A stretch of DNA of 64,000 nucleotides. Source: Amorphophallus konjac (lineage: Eukaryota; Streptophyta; Magnoliopsida; Alismatales; Araceae). The stretch lies in NCBI GenBank assembly GCA_022559845.1, contig CM040126.1:48044458-48108457 (forward strand). The letters run 5' to 3'. Below, piece after piece: positions 33,181 through 45,317 of the stretch (positions within the stretch are counted from its first letter, which is position 1; every line of letters begins with the position of its first letter). The position numbers were made by a program, and so were the translations under genes. The notes under the pieces were generated by a model. That model was not told the origin of the DNA. It saw only the letters and a list, made by a program, of their open reading frames with translations, and made no database searches.

Positions 33181-34500
33181 GTGGGGGGCATTTGTGGACG
33201 TGCAAACTTACACGCCCTTACGTCCCAACTAGTTCAACATTGTTACCGACTTCAACTAAAGAAACCGTGGAGAAGGGGGGGGCATCCGGACTCTCCGAAC
33301 ACACACGCACTGCGGTGAAGCCGTCTCCGGAGTCACGACAGTGAAGAGAAATCAACCACCAAGAGCCCCACAATCCATGGGCCTCAAAGAAAATCAAATG
33401 GGCCACAACTCGCGCTCACAACGGGCTCAGAACTGCCCATTTAGCCTATTCAACGGCACACCCCTGTGCCCCATCAGCGGCACGCCCCGTGCCCCTTCAG
33501 CGGCACGCCCCAGGCCCTTCAGCGGCACACCCTCAAAGCCCTTCAGCGGCACACTTGGGTGGCCCCCCAGCGGCACGCCCCTGTTGGTTTTCAGCGGCAC
33601 GCCTCTGTTGGCTTTCAGCGGCACGCCCCTTGATGCTTCAGCGGCACGCCCTTGAGCGCCTTCAGCGGCATGCCCTTGGGCACCTTCAGCGGCACGCCCT
33701 AACGGCCTCCCAGCGGCACGCCCTCAGGCCCTTCGGCGGCACGCCCTCAGGCCCTTCGGCGGTACGCCGTTTAGGCACTTTAGCGGCACGCTTGCCGTGT
33801 CTTCCAGCGACACGCCCTTTTGGCCCTCTCAGCGACACGCTTGTTTAGCCCAGCGGCACAACGTTCAGGCACTTCAACGGCACATCTGGCAGACCAAATC
33901 TCGTGCCCATGCCCTACAGATCTTTGGCGCACAGTGGGCTGTCCGAGGTGTCGGCCGGAGGTTGGGCCACGCAGGCTACTTCCCTGACATCGAGGACGGG
34001 GGGAAGTCATACCCCATCATGACCGGTCGCTTCCCGCTTCTGACTACCGTGTTCGAAGGCTTCCGCCGCGGGGAGTATAAAAAGCCTCATCTGCCGGAAA
34101 ACAAAAGGGGGGGCAGCAGGGAGAAGAGACGACTACGCAGACGCACACACGCTGCTGGAGAGAGCCACCGCCTCCGGAGGAAGAAGAAAGAGAAGAAGAA
34201 GAAGGGAGCTCCGCCGTGGGGTTCCCCTCCGACGACCACCCAGAAGAGAGAGTAAGGGAGAGAGAGAGAGAGAGGGCGTGTGATGTATCAGAGGGAAAGG
34301 GGGAGGGCAGCGAGCCGTCACCCCTGCTCACCCCCAGTTCCTCCCTTTTCTTTCTCCCGTTGCTTTTCTTTCTTTCCCCTCCGTTGTGCCTCTGGTTCCA
34401 GCGTTCTGAGGTGTATGTGGCCGGCTGCGGCCTTTGTCATCCATGAATAAAATCTCTCTTTTGAGTTCTTTCTTTTTACTATCTCTGTTGGTTTGAATCC
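33181..34500 (+). mobile_element. Putative Tat-like LTR (start 33193)
   Basis: A G-rich tract (gtggggggca, 33181-33190) precedes TGTGGACG at 33193, as in the 3' ends of Tat elements. A TATA box (TATAAAAA) is at 34076-34083 and AATAAA at 34446-34451, so U3 would be about 0.9 kb and R about 0.35 kb. U3 contains the 'agcggcacgcc' array. The right end of the LTR could not be fixed. Confidence 0.5.
33440..33880. repeat. Short 'ttcagcggcacgccc' tandem array
   Basis: About 16 units of roughly 25-30 bp share 'cagcggcacgcc' and differ in the tail. Related 'ccggcacgcc' arrays lie at 34770-35110 and 35535-35700. Confidence 0.85.
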
Positions 34501-34769
34501 GTGCGCGTGCTTGAACGCTTCTCCCTCCGCTTCCCGACTGTTTGATCCTTAGCGCGGGCCTTCGTCCCCCTCGTCATTGTTCTTTTCTTCTTCTTCGCAT
34601 ACCCAAGCCCAATATCAGCATTGGCCTTCCTCCCTTCCTTAGAACAATCTCCCCGTTACTAACCAACGCCCCTGTTTTGATGAGCCAACGCAAGATCTCC
34701 TGTCTTTCCCCTTAGGTTCTATTCCATTCAGTTGGCCTTCCTTCAGCCCAACCCCCTTAGTCTTCAGGC

Positions 34770-35110
34770 GACACACCCCGTCTAGCCCTCCAACGGTACG
34801 CCCCCTTGGTGCCTTCCCCGGTACGCATCCTTTGAACCCTTCACCGGCACAAAAAATCAACCCTTCTCCGGCACACCCCCATTGGGTCTTCAGCAGCACA
34901 CCCGGCAACTCTTCGCCGGCACGGCCCTAGCTGCCCTCCCCCGGCACGCCTGTGATGGCCTTTACCGGTACGCCCCTTCGGCCCTTCCCCGGCCTGCCCT
35001 GGCCAAGCCCTTCGCCGGCACACTCCCTGTGGGTCTTCCCCGGCACGCCCAGGCCACTCTTCACCGACACACCCCCAGCCTTCCTAGTCCGGTACACTTC
35101 CCAGCCGCCC
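34770..35110. repeat. Second 'ccggcacgcc' array
   Basis: About ten loosely spaced units with 'ccttcnccggcacgcc'. They are diverged more than those at 33440-33880. No gene is visible from 34500 to 35530; 35210-35530 is unassigned unique-looking sequence. Confidence 0.7.
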
Positions 35111-35534
35111 CTAGAGGGGTCCCTTGTCCATCGTCGCTTTTGGGTTTTCTGAGGTTTTATTAAAGGTGCTGTCGCTCTGGGGCCCCCACCTCCAGTTGTC
35201 GGGTTCCGCCACTCCATGTGGGCGCGTTCCCTGTATCTCCCTTACGCTCGGGTCAAGGGGAGATGCTGCGAAATTTTTGTTAGAAATAATAACATGTTGA
35301 AAAGGTAAAAGGAAGCAACAAACGCATGGAACGATCGACGATAGAACACTCCAACCGAAATAAGGCGCTGCGGGCAACATGAGAAGAACCGGACCCAATG
35401 ACGACATGGCGACTTAAACGCTCGATCTGTAAAGAAAAGGCTGTGGGAAGAGGGAGGAAAGATTTGTATAAAACTATATAAAGATCAAGGAGAAGAAGAA
35501 AAGAAAAACCTTAAAATAAGTAAAGGAGGAGTGG

Positions 35535-35700
35535 GCCTTCGCCGGCACGCCTATTCCAGCCTTCGCCGGTACACCTTATCAACCCTCCACGGCACACTCC
35601 CTTACCTCCTTGATCCTCCAGCGGCACGCTCGGCATGCCTTTCCTCGGTACACACCCTCACCTCCTCTTACCCGGCACACCCTTTCTCAGCCGCTCACCC
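35535..35700. repeat. Third 'cggcacrcc' array
   Basis: Six or so units ('cgccggcacgcc', 'cgccggtacacc', 'ccacggcacac', 'cagcggcacgc'). From 35740 the motif shifts to 'gtgcaccgacctt', leading into the array at 36004. Confidence 0.6.
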
Positions 35701-36003
35701 TCTCTCTCTCCCTCGCGCGTTCCCATCGTCTCCCTCTCTCCCTTCACCCTTGGTGCCTTTGTACACCGACCTTCTATTAACCCGACACCCCTTAACCCGG
35801 TGCCTTTGTGCACCAACCTTGACCTAACCCGGTGCCTTTGTGCACTGACCTTGGCCTAGCCCGGTGCATATGTGCACGGACCTTATTCTCCACGTGCATA
35901 GTCCTCGCGACCTGCACTGACTCCGGGCCCCAGCTGCACCGACCTCAGCTGCAACGGCATCCACTTCTAGCCCCAACGTACACTGACCTCGGCTACCCAT
36001 GTG

Positions 36004-36835
36004 CACCGACTTCAGCCCGCAGGCCGTACAGACCTTGCCCCTCTATAGCTTAAAGCTGCACCGACTTCAGCCCGCACGCCGTGCAGACCTTGCCCCTCTA
36101 TAGCTTAAAGTTGCACCGACTTCAGCCCGCAGGCCGTACAGACCTTGCCCCTCTACAGCCCAAAGCTACACCGACTTCAGCCCGTAGACCTTGCCCCTCT
36201 ACAGTCCAAAGCTGCACCGACTTCAGCCCGCAGGCCGCACAGACCTTGCCCCTATACAGCCCAAAGCTGCACCGACTTCAGCCCGCAGGCCGTACAGACC
36301 TTGCCCCTCTACAACTGCACCGACTTCAGCCCGCAGGCCGTACAGACCTTGCCCCTCTACAGCCCAAAGCTGCACTGACTTCAGCCCGCAGGCCGCACAG
36401 ACATTGCTCCTCTACAGCCCAAAGCTGCACCGACTTCAGCCCGCAGGCCGCACCCCTCTACAGCCCAAAGCTGCACCGACTTCAGCCCGCAGGCCGCACA
36501 GACATTGCCCCTCTACAGCCCAAAGCTGCACCGACTTCAGCCCGCAGGCCGCACAGACCTTGCCCCTCTACAGCCCATGTGCACCAACTTCAGCCCGTAG
36601 GCCGTATAGACCTTGCCCTTCTACAGCCCAAAGCTGCACCGACTTCAACCCGCAGGCCGCACAGACCTTGCCCCTCTACAGCCCAAAGCTGCACCGACTT
36701 CAGCCCGCAGGCCGCACATACCTTGCCCCTCTACAGCCCAAAGCTGCACCGACTTCAGCCCGCAGGCTGCACAGACCTTGCCCCTCTACAGCTCAAGGCT
36801 GCACCGACTTCAACCCGCAGGCTGCACCGACCTGC
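36004..36835. repeat. GC-rich tandem array of about 55-bp units (about 15 copies)
   Basis: The unit reads 'ctgcaccgacttcagcccgc' then 'aggccgcacagacctt' then 'gcccctctacagcccaaag'. Several units are shortened (for example near 36171, 36305 and 36450). Because 55 is not a multiple of three, long frames run through it in all three frames with a rotating peptide; none is a gene. Confidence 0.95.
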
Positions 36836-36964
36836 TGCCGGCCCAGACCTGCACCGACCTGCCTTCAACCTTGGCACAACCTGCACCGACCTAGCCCGAT
36901 CTCTATCCGGCGCACCCTTTGACACCCTCGCCGGCACGCCCCTTCAGCCCCCCCTTTTTTGACC

Positions 36965-37200
36965 CTCTAGTGGCCCACTCTCTCTCTAGGAATATATATA
37001 TATATAATATATAATGATAATAATGATAATAATAATAAATTAATAAAACTTATGATAAATAAATAAATCTAAATATATACATAAGAAATGAACAAAAATG
37101 TGAGATAATAATGATAATAATAATAATAAACAAAAAAAACCATTCAGAACAAATACATAAAAGGGAGATAAGCAATGAAAATATATATATATATATCTGG
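36965..37200. repeat. A/T-rich low-complexity stretch
   Basis: (TA)n, (AAT)n and (GATAAT)n runs. A copy of 'aaccttggcacaacctgcac' from about 36870 recurs at 37355 beyond it, which may mean the A/T-rich piece is inserted. From 37400 to 37620 nothing recognisable is seen. Confidence 0.6.
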
Positions 37201-37620
37201 TAACCCAGATAAAAATAGTAATAATCCACAGTGCAGCCCTGTCTCTCCCTATGGCTCGGTGCTGAAGGAACAGTAATGTGGCCCTCGTAGGCCGGGCTTG
37301 AGTCTTGGGAGTCATCCCGAAATGGCCACGACCCGATCTCATCTTGGGCCTACATTCCGATTCAACCTTGGCACAACCTGCACCGACCTAACCCGAGCTA
37401 CTACTAAAATTGTCGCGCGTTCGGCAGACATTTGAATGGATTTATCCCGGCTTTCACCGTGATTCTATAATGGACCTTTGTCCGAACATGAAAAAGGTCC
37501 ACGAGTGACCAACATAACCCGCAGCTTGTATCCTGATGCGGACCAACATAATCTATTCCTGCTTCTTTCTCGCGCAGTTAGTATTAGTCCTTTCGGCCGC
37601 AGGGCCCCTAATTTTGGTAA

Positions 37621-38000
37621 TTAATCAAGGGTGTTCTCTCGTATGGGGGATGTAAATGACGTCGTGGCCTTTACGGCACGACGGGATCTGGTCCCGACAC
37701 GAACCACACAATCGTCTGACGAAGTCAGATCGAGCGCACCATGGGCTTCCACGAAGCCCGAATAAATTATCACTCCGATGACTGGCACGCCCACGCACTC
37801 ACCAAACAAACGAATAGATCGCTATTTAAAAAAAAGTGCGTCCACATGTGGCAGCGGCAATCTGGCGGTGAGGCTTCTTGGGAGCGTGAGGACGAGATGC
37901 GTCAGCAGTTCCCTTATTTGTTTGAGTGAGTTTCCCTCTTCTTTTCCCCCTGTGCTTTATTTTAAATTTCGAGGATGAAATTTGTGTAAGGGGGGAGGGC
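37621..38000 (+). mobile_element. 3' internal end of a Del/Tekay-like element with PPT
   Basis: The tail 'tttcgaggatgaaatttgtg' then 'taaggggggagggc' (37966-38000) is the signature I know just before the 3' LTR of Del/Tekay-type chromoviruses. The purine tract 37988-38000 directly precedes TGTAATATCC. No integrase or chromodomain frame is visible upstream, so the element is truncated. Confidence 0.6.
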
Positions 38001-40370
38001 TGTAATATCCCGGACCTTTCGGATCCTTCTTCTTGGGTCTCGGATCTATTTTCTCGGAGAATTTGTTCCCATTTTATCCGGAATTATCTTTCGGACGTTT
38101 TTCGGGTTCGGATCCGTGCGTTTCGGATCAGTTTCGGAGGTCCCGGAACGTGTTCCGCTGTTTCCCATATTTTTCCTTGATAGGACCTACGGAACCCCGT
38201 AGCGGGTAAGCCGGGTCGTTCACCTACTCAGAGATGGTACCATGGCGATCGGCGTGTTCCAACGATCGCGGGGGTATATTTTTCTACTTTTCCATATTTT
38301 TTGGAAAATCCAGATTTTCTATATAACCCCACTTCCTTTTTCTTTTTTTCTTTCTCCTTTCTCTTTCTTCTTCCTCCTTCTTTCTTCCATCGGCGCCCCC
38401 TCTCTTTCTCTCTCCTCACGACGACGCGGCGTGCCCCTCCGGCTACAGACGGTGGTGGGCGACGGTGTGGCGGCGACGGCGGCAGCGAGGTGATCACGGC
38501 GACGTGCGTGGCTCATGGGAACTCGAGGAAGAACGAGCGGTTTTGAGGACCAACGGTGATCTAGGTGTTTTTGGGCTTCTTTCAGGTAGGGTGACAGATC
38601 TCCACTTCTTCCCTTGCATCCCCCGTGATTTGTAGGTCGTGGAAAGCTGAGAGGGGCGTGTTTTCATGCCGGGATGGGGAAACTCCATGTTTAGGGGGTG
38701 AGCCGGATTTCGCCGATTTATTGAGTTCTAGCTAGATTTTTTTAGATTTCTAGCATGCTGGGAGTTAAGGGAGTGATTTCCCTTTTGTTTTCCCTTCACC
38801 AGGGGGTGAATGGGCGTGATTTTTTGATTTTCCGTGCTTACTCCGCGAACCAGGCACGGCCCGTTGTCGCGCTACAGGTCAGGGGTGCAATCTCGAGATC
38901 GCGCTGCCCCCTGACGTTCATCGAGGAAGATGAACAATGGTTCATCAGCCTGTCGGCAGAGAACGCGCATGCCCGACTAGGCGCGACCTTGTGAACGCGC
39001 CTGGTCATACCAGCGCGTCCACGGTCTAACGCGTCGGGTTTCCAGAGCACGTTAACGGTTAACGCGCTATGGGTCCCGAGCATGTTCATGCTTGAACGCG
39101 CTAGGTCCTGCAAGCGCTTTCATAAACGCGCTCCTGGCCTATAGCGCGTCAATGCTTCTCACAGATCCGGGAGTTTTACGCGTGTGGCAGCCTCCAGGAT
39201 GGGCAGCTGCCCATATTCTGTTATACCAGAGTTGTGTTTTACCGATTTGAGTCCCGGGTGAGTGGATCTCGATCTACGTGCTGATCCGTGGTCTGACTGA
39301 TGCTGGGCATCATGTGGGGGCCACATGTTAGGGTGCCGTGGGATCCCGGGAGGTGGTGTTATCGGCTTGTGTCACTGAGAGTCGGTGTCGGTACGAGGAG
39401 CAACCCTTATACTTTGTCCGGTTTAGTCGTTATTTTCCGTTGACTAGAGATTCTACTCCTTCAGTGACCCTCCACTAGTCGTAGCCTTTCGACACGCGAG
39501 TGGTCCCACCAGGGAGTGGTGGCGAGGCTACCCCGAGAGATGGTTTTTAGACTGGTTTCCATTGGGCCCCACGTCTTACAGCCAGAGTCCGGCTGAGGGG
39601 AAAACCAGTCAGAGGGCCAGACCTGGGACACATGGTCTATGTGTGCACACGTGGTTGGGGGAGATTGGACTCGCGCTGACGAGCGCAACCCCAGCTAGTC
39701 ACTTGTTCTGTGGTTACTAGTACGGTGTCCCCGCTCCACCAGGGGTCGAGGGGGACACCCGAGACGCGGTTTAAGTCGTCAGTGGACGCATCCGACCTTG
39801 CTTCTAGTGGTTGGGTACTCCTGTCTTTGTGTGGTAGCGACTCTTCGGTTTTGACGAGTTATCTCAGTTTTCGTGCCGTGTGTTCGTTACTAGCCGTAGT
39901 GGTAGCTTCTAGCTAGTTACTTTTCCCGTAGTTTCTCGATTTGCGAGGTGGGGACCGGATGATCCCTGCGGAGGCTTTTGTTTTAAGGCGCATTCCCTGC
40001 GTGTTTTCCGTGTTTCAGGTGCGATGCGGCTTCAAGGGAGCGCTTCCGAGACTCCACGTGGTTCAGGTGCCCAGGGTTAGTTGCCAGTTGCCAGGCCGGG
40101 GTATGCCCCGTGTAGTTGTACCTTCTTTTCTGCGCTGTACTAGTTATGGACTACTGTTATATTTTAGACTGCTGTTATTATTGTGGACCATGTAATTTAA
40201 TTAATGTCATTATTTATTTCCTGCTTATTCATATTAACTGTGTAGTTCTGCAATTATTTTAGATTCTTGTGTATCTCCACACCATCCTTTCAACCCTTCC
40301 GAGTCTTCGGACTCGTGGGTGGCGGTTCGAGATTCGGGCCTTCCCGGTGTTCGGATCTCGAGTCCTTACA
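38001..40370 (+). repeat. LTR of a Del/Tekay-like element (plus strand)
   Basis: It starts TGTAATATCC and ends CTCGAGTCCTTACA, 2370 bp. A TATA-like site (CTATATAA) is at 38319-38326 followed by a pyrimidine-rich stretch. A dyad array with ACGCG arms lies at 38985-39150. The LTR end abuts, without spacer, a broken LTR of the minus-strand element at 40371. No target duplication could be found. Confidence 0.7.
38985..39150. repeat. Array of ACGCG dyads inside the plus-strand LTR
   Basis: Five units of about 30 bp: 'gaacgcgcctggtcatacca' with GCGCGTC; TAACGCGTC..GCACGTTAA; TTAACGCGC..GAGCATGTTC; GAACGCGCT..AAGCGCTTTC; and AAACGCGCT..ATAGCGCGTC. Arms are CpG-rich, loops differ, and mismatches are mostly transitions. 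Confidence 0.75.
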
Positions 40371-43300
40371 AAAAACTACAACTAGAAAGCTGTAAAAGAA
40401 AGCGGGGAGAGCAGGAGTAGAACGGCTAAAAGAAAAGAGAAAATCAAAGCCGTAAGGAACGAGAACACGGCTACCGAGCAAAGCACGGCTCCCTAAGCTA
40501 CTCCAAACAGTGATAGAAGGGCGAACCCTGATCTCACAAAGTCAGGAGTTACCGATCCGTCAGCCAACTATTAGCCCAAAGGCTAAAGCCCATGAAACAA
40601 GGCAAAAGCCCTAGAAAAGACCTAGATAGACAACAGACACAGACGCACACGACTAGAGCGTCGTGTACGCGACACAGAGCTATCATCGGCAAAGCCGAGA
40701 ACAGACCAACTCGGAAGGGGAAGCTGAACTTGGACGAAGCCAAGAACAGACTAACTCAGAAGGGGAAGACAGACTCCGAGAAACACGAGGGTCATGCGCC
40801 AAGTGACGGAAGCACCTCCTCACTAGAAGAACAACCAGATGCGTCCACTGACGTCATACACTGTGCCACAGGTATCTCGCTACGGACGCCGAGAACGATG
40901 GAGACTCAGATACTCACCGAACTGAACCAGGAACTACAGTAACGAGTGACTAGTCAGGGTCACGCTCGTCGGCGTTCGTCCAAAATGCCCCTGACCACGT
41001 GTGCACACACAAGCTCAATGCCTTGAGCCATGTCTCTAGCTAGTTTTCTCCCCTAGCAGGACGCTACTGCAAGGCAAGGGAGCCCACGGAAACTAGCCTA
41101 CAAACCGTATCTCGGGAACTGCCCCACCACCACTCCCAGGTGGGCCGACACTCAAGGTCGTCGAGCTACGACTAGTGGAGGCTCACTAGACACGGAGACT
41201 TTCAAACACGAGTGCTGAAGTACAGACATGCTAAGAATGCACTGTCGAACGTACTAAGAAGCACAAAGGCAGTACACCAACTGCCAACAGACTCAAGATA
41301 GGGCAACTAGACCTACCAACGCAACAATCCTTGAGTCTCATGACTCGGAGTCAAGATCGTCACACAACGGCGGTGACAAGCCGCTAATCAGCCTAATCCT
41401 AAGCCACGGGAAACGACAATGGATCATCAGATCCACACAACCGTATAAAATGACTCACGGAAACTTGAGGAAGCATCAAGACCCTCAAAGCACTTGGACA
41501 CATAAACCGAGGTAAGACAGCACCTCTAGGCGTCCAGAACCATATCTTGATCAGATGAGACACTAACAAGGTCACATGTCAACCACTGGATCACACCGGG
41601 TTGACCAGAAACCAAGGATGACTCTGAAGCATCACGGAACACGACTCGATGTACAGGCACTCCTGGCTACCTTCTAACATGGTCATAGCCCACATAGGAC
41701 ATCAAGGATATTCACGGGACCACGGGCAACCCACAAGGTCAAGTCAAGACAAATGGAGGCCAAACCATCGGAAAAATAACACAAAACAGTATTATGAGAA
41801 GTAAACGGTCACTCGCCTGACCGTTTTATGGGTCAAACGGTCAGCCAAAGGGCCGCTACCTTCAATCCAAACACATAGGCAATACACGGTCATACCAGGG
41901 CCGCTCAATGCCAAAAACGGTCTAAAGACATGCCGTTCCACAGAATAGAACGGTCTACAGAGGGGTCGTCTCATTGAGATGAACGGTCAGGGACATGGCC
42001 GTTCAACTCAGAAGACTCCAGAAATGAAATTATAAAAGCGTAGGGGTAAGCGGTCTGCCTGAGGCCGTTTATATCATAGAACGGTCTCCTCATGGCCGCA
42101 GAGATGAGCCAAGCGGTCGTGACCTAACCGCTTCACATAGTCATCCCCAAATAGCTAAACTGGTCAAACCAATAGAACGGTCTAGACATGGGCCGTTCAA
42201 ACCATACGAGCGGTCTATCGTTAGACCGCTTGGCTAAACCGACTTAAAACGTTGACCAAGTCCAAACGATAAAAATGGTTGAGCCAAGGCCGCTTAAACC
42301 TTGAACACGGTCAGTCGCATGGCCGTTCAGCCAGCGAACCGACATACCCAAGACACCACGGGGAAACACGGTCTCTATTGGGTCGTTATTTAGGGAATAG
42401 CGGTCCTCCAAGGGCCGCTTACACAATAACACGGTCTATCGTGAAGCCGTTTAACTCTGAACCAACCAACATGAAACGGTCGCCCTTGAACCGCTTACAA
42501 GGTAGAACGGTTTCTGTAAAACCGTTTAAATGTCACGACGAGTAAAATAGGGGATCGGCCGGATCTCGACCTTTCTATACCCCATTCGCTCTAAAATAAA
42601 GGGGAAACAATCCTAACGACAATACAAGTCTTCCACAGACCGGAAGGGGTCAAATCGACGCCAAATCGACACGAATCGGGCGATGCAAACGAATCAACCC
42701 TAATGGAGTCACATGGGTTCCCGAGCTTCTACCGGCCTCAAATGACCACCGATCGCTATGAAACTTGCGGGAATGGAATGCTAACATGCTGGGGCTTCCA
42801 ATGGAACCAACTAATCTGAAAATCATCACCGTTTTTCGACGAACCCAACGAACACCCCAAAAGCATGATTTTCTCGAACTTGAATGAAACCCACTCGTTC
42901 TCGCACCGTTCGGCCTGAAACTGTGAGGAAACGTAGAACAGGAGTAGGGCTTCCATCTCCCTACCTCCACCAAAGATTCCATACGCCGAAGCGACTAAAC
43001 CGTGCCGAATCAATCATGACGATCAAACCACGCAGGCTTTGAATCCACCGAGGGATCGCGCCAACGTACGCTCTATCCGTCACTCCATCGCATTCCACGA
43101 TCACTCCATCGTGTTCCCGCCTCGCCTAGCTCACCAACGGTGCGCGCCCAACGGAGAGAGGAGAGAGAATGAGAGAGGAAAGGAAAATAAAAAGGAAATA
43201 AATTAGGAATTTTCCTAATTTCTAAAAATCTAATTTTTATGTCAAAAATCCACTAATTTAGAAAAATATGCAAAAATAGCCGAAGCGATCCTTTCAATGA

Positions 43301-43482
43301 GTACATCGCAGCTGTAGCGTCCTCGAGTCGATGAACTAAGAAATAAACTCACCATAGGGTTCCATAACTTGTACGGAGAAAAACCTACGTGGATCGTAAA
43401 ACTCAACTCAGGCCCCACAAAAATGATCCGAAAGCACTCCGATAAGGATCCGGAAGATTCGATAAGAATCCAGGGCATTACA
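40371..43482 (-). repeat. 3' LTR of the LARD-like element (distal part missing)
   Basis: Colinear with 45834-49000. The last 516 bp of the LTR (matching 45318-45833) are missing because the plus-strand LTR 38001-40370 takes their place. Confidence 0.8.
41800..42535. repeat. Array of about 18 AACGGTC/GGCCGTT dyads
   Basis: Units of about 35-40 bp have the form AACGGTC, 8-11 variable bases, GGCCGTT. Good examples: AACGGTCACTCGCCTGACCGTT (given as AACGGTC + 8 + GACCGTT, 41807-41828), AACGGTCT..GGGCCGTTC (42176-42200), AGCGGTCT..AGACCGCTT (42210-42232). Where the left arm is AGCGG the right arm is usually CCGCT, so arms co-vary. The matching array in the other LTR is 47262-47992. Confidence 0.85.
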
Positions 43483-43500
43483 GCCTCCCCTCCTTCAAGA

Positions 43501-45303
43501 AATTTCATCTTCAAAATTTAAGGAACTACCAAGGAGAAGTAGGGAAGAACAAACCTAAACATCTGGACTCGGAACAACACAAATCGCGAAAAACATAGTT
43601 CAGAGGGACACCGCCAGACCATATCACAAGCACACGCTCTGGACCTCGGGATAAATCGATCCACAGAATGAGCATGGCACACAAGTGAACACAAGTCTGA
43701 CACCTCCGAAACAAGGTAACGTCGCTTCCGTCCCACAGGGAAAGGAGACACGACCCATGCCACGACAACAGCAACCGATAACACAAAACGACAGACACAG
43801 CAAGCATCAGCGTAAACAAGGAAACATAGTCCTCTCAGCTGACACTCCACAACATCATCGGCTCCAGTGCCATAAGCAACCACGAAAGCCTGGCACACAG
43901 GACGCCAACGACAGCACTGGACCAGAAGCACAATCAAGTCAGTCCTCACTCAGACATTATATCTGACCGAGTCGCAAGCTAACTCCACCAGGAAAGAAGA
44001 GTACATCACAACCAACTGACAAGACTTCGGTCCACACGATACTAAGACAAAATCACAGGGAAACAACAACAAAACGACAACAACGACAACATCAGCACTT
44101 GCAGGATCCCAGCTCCGTACTGAACACAGAACCATGGAACATAACCGCAAGCTGGGTCACATCAAGGCACGATAACAGCTGAACACACGACTACAAAGGA
44201 CTAGCCATGCGTCGAGCAGCTTACCAAGAAAAGACCCACGACAACAAGGACAACAATCTTGGGAAAACGCATCTCAAGGACCACGATCACGTCCCGAGAA
44301 CACAACACCCAAGAAAAAGATACAGAGGAGCAGAGAGTTATCAGCCCACACGCTTCCGCTGCGCACTCATACAACGCACACAGGCATCAAAAATACCTCG
44401 GCATCTGCATCTCAGCACACACTCAACGCCATCGCAATTCACGGAACTGCAATATAACACGCCACGAGTACTGATCCTGCGAGCAACCGATCACAAGTCG
44501 CCTAAGTGCACATCAAGAAGAGTACCAGCTTTAGCACAAAGCATAAAGAAAGGCTAATCTCAGCTTACCATTACGTCCTGAAAGAATTACTGAACCTTCA
44601 CAACACATCGGCCGCTAGACATGGCATGATAAAATACGGTGCACAACGGCTCTCAACACAAAGATTAGGTCCAAAGCCAAGCAACCGTAGAACAAGAAGC
44701 AGATCAGACTCAGAACGAATACTGTCCACACTTAAGTAGACACAGGACAAAGGTCTCACCAAGACAGCAATTCCAAGGCTTACCTCGAAAAAGACTCCAC
44801 CAAACAGGATGAGAAGCATCAAGCTCACTAATAGTAGCTCACCAGGAAGGAAAATTTTAGGTTCACTTGAGCATCTTCTCAATCGAGGCAATAAAGCAAC
44901 CACTTCAACAGAAGCGAAACACCTCAGGAGCTGCACAGACTTAAGCTGGGACGACCAAAATAACGTAAGAACGTGTACGACCATCACACCAACTTGAAAA
45001 ATCACCAGCCACCTGAACAAGCGACGGAAAGATCTCGAGCAATGTACTGTAGATTCAAGCCTACCGGCGAACTCTGCCAAGTATAGCACGATCGAGACAA
45101 ACACCACGACGAAAAGGAACGTCCCGTCACATCCTGACGAGAGCAAAACCATCTCGCACAGTGCTAACACAGCACGCACAAGACAACACACGGAAACAAA
45201 GCGACAAGGAATCGTGAAACATAAGCCAGCGAAAGACTGTACTGGACTTTCAGGACTCTGGATACTGTAATATCTCAGATTCCCATGTTCTTCACACAAC
45301 AAC
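43501..45303 (-). other. Interior of the LARD-like element, no coding domain
   Basis: Frames of 143 and 234 codons are present on the minus strand but are Val/Leu/Cys-rich without any retrotransposon motif. The plus strand gives Thr/His-rich shadows. I read it as conserved non-coding RNA, possibly carrying packaging signals. Confidence 0.6.
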
Positions 45304-45315
45304 GCTCTGATACCA
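45304..45315 (-). other. Primer binding site, initiator tRNA-Met
   Basis: On the minus strand TGGTATCAGAGC, complementary to the 3' end of tRNA-iMet, two bases inside the 5' LTR boundary. It fixes the orientation of the element. Confidence 0.85.
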
Positions 45316-45317
45316 CC

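Noticed and set aside
33193..35220. Exact right end of the Tat-like LTR
   Set aside because: No PBS or matching second LTR was found, so any end coordinate would be a guess.
36081..36962. Plus-strand open frame of 293 codons
   Set aside because: It is a read-through of the 55-bp tandem array; parallel frames of 243 and 93 codons run through the same units.
44598..45302. Minus-strand frame of 234 codons in the LARD-like interior
   Set aside because: It starts within the PBS-proximal leader, is Val/Leu/Ser/Cys-rich and has no gag or pol motif. Conservation in other copies would be needed.
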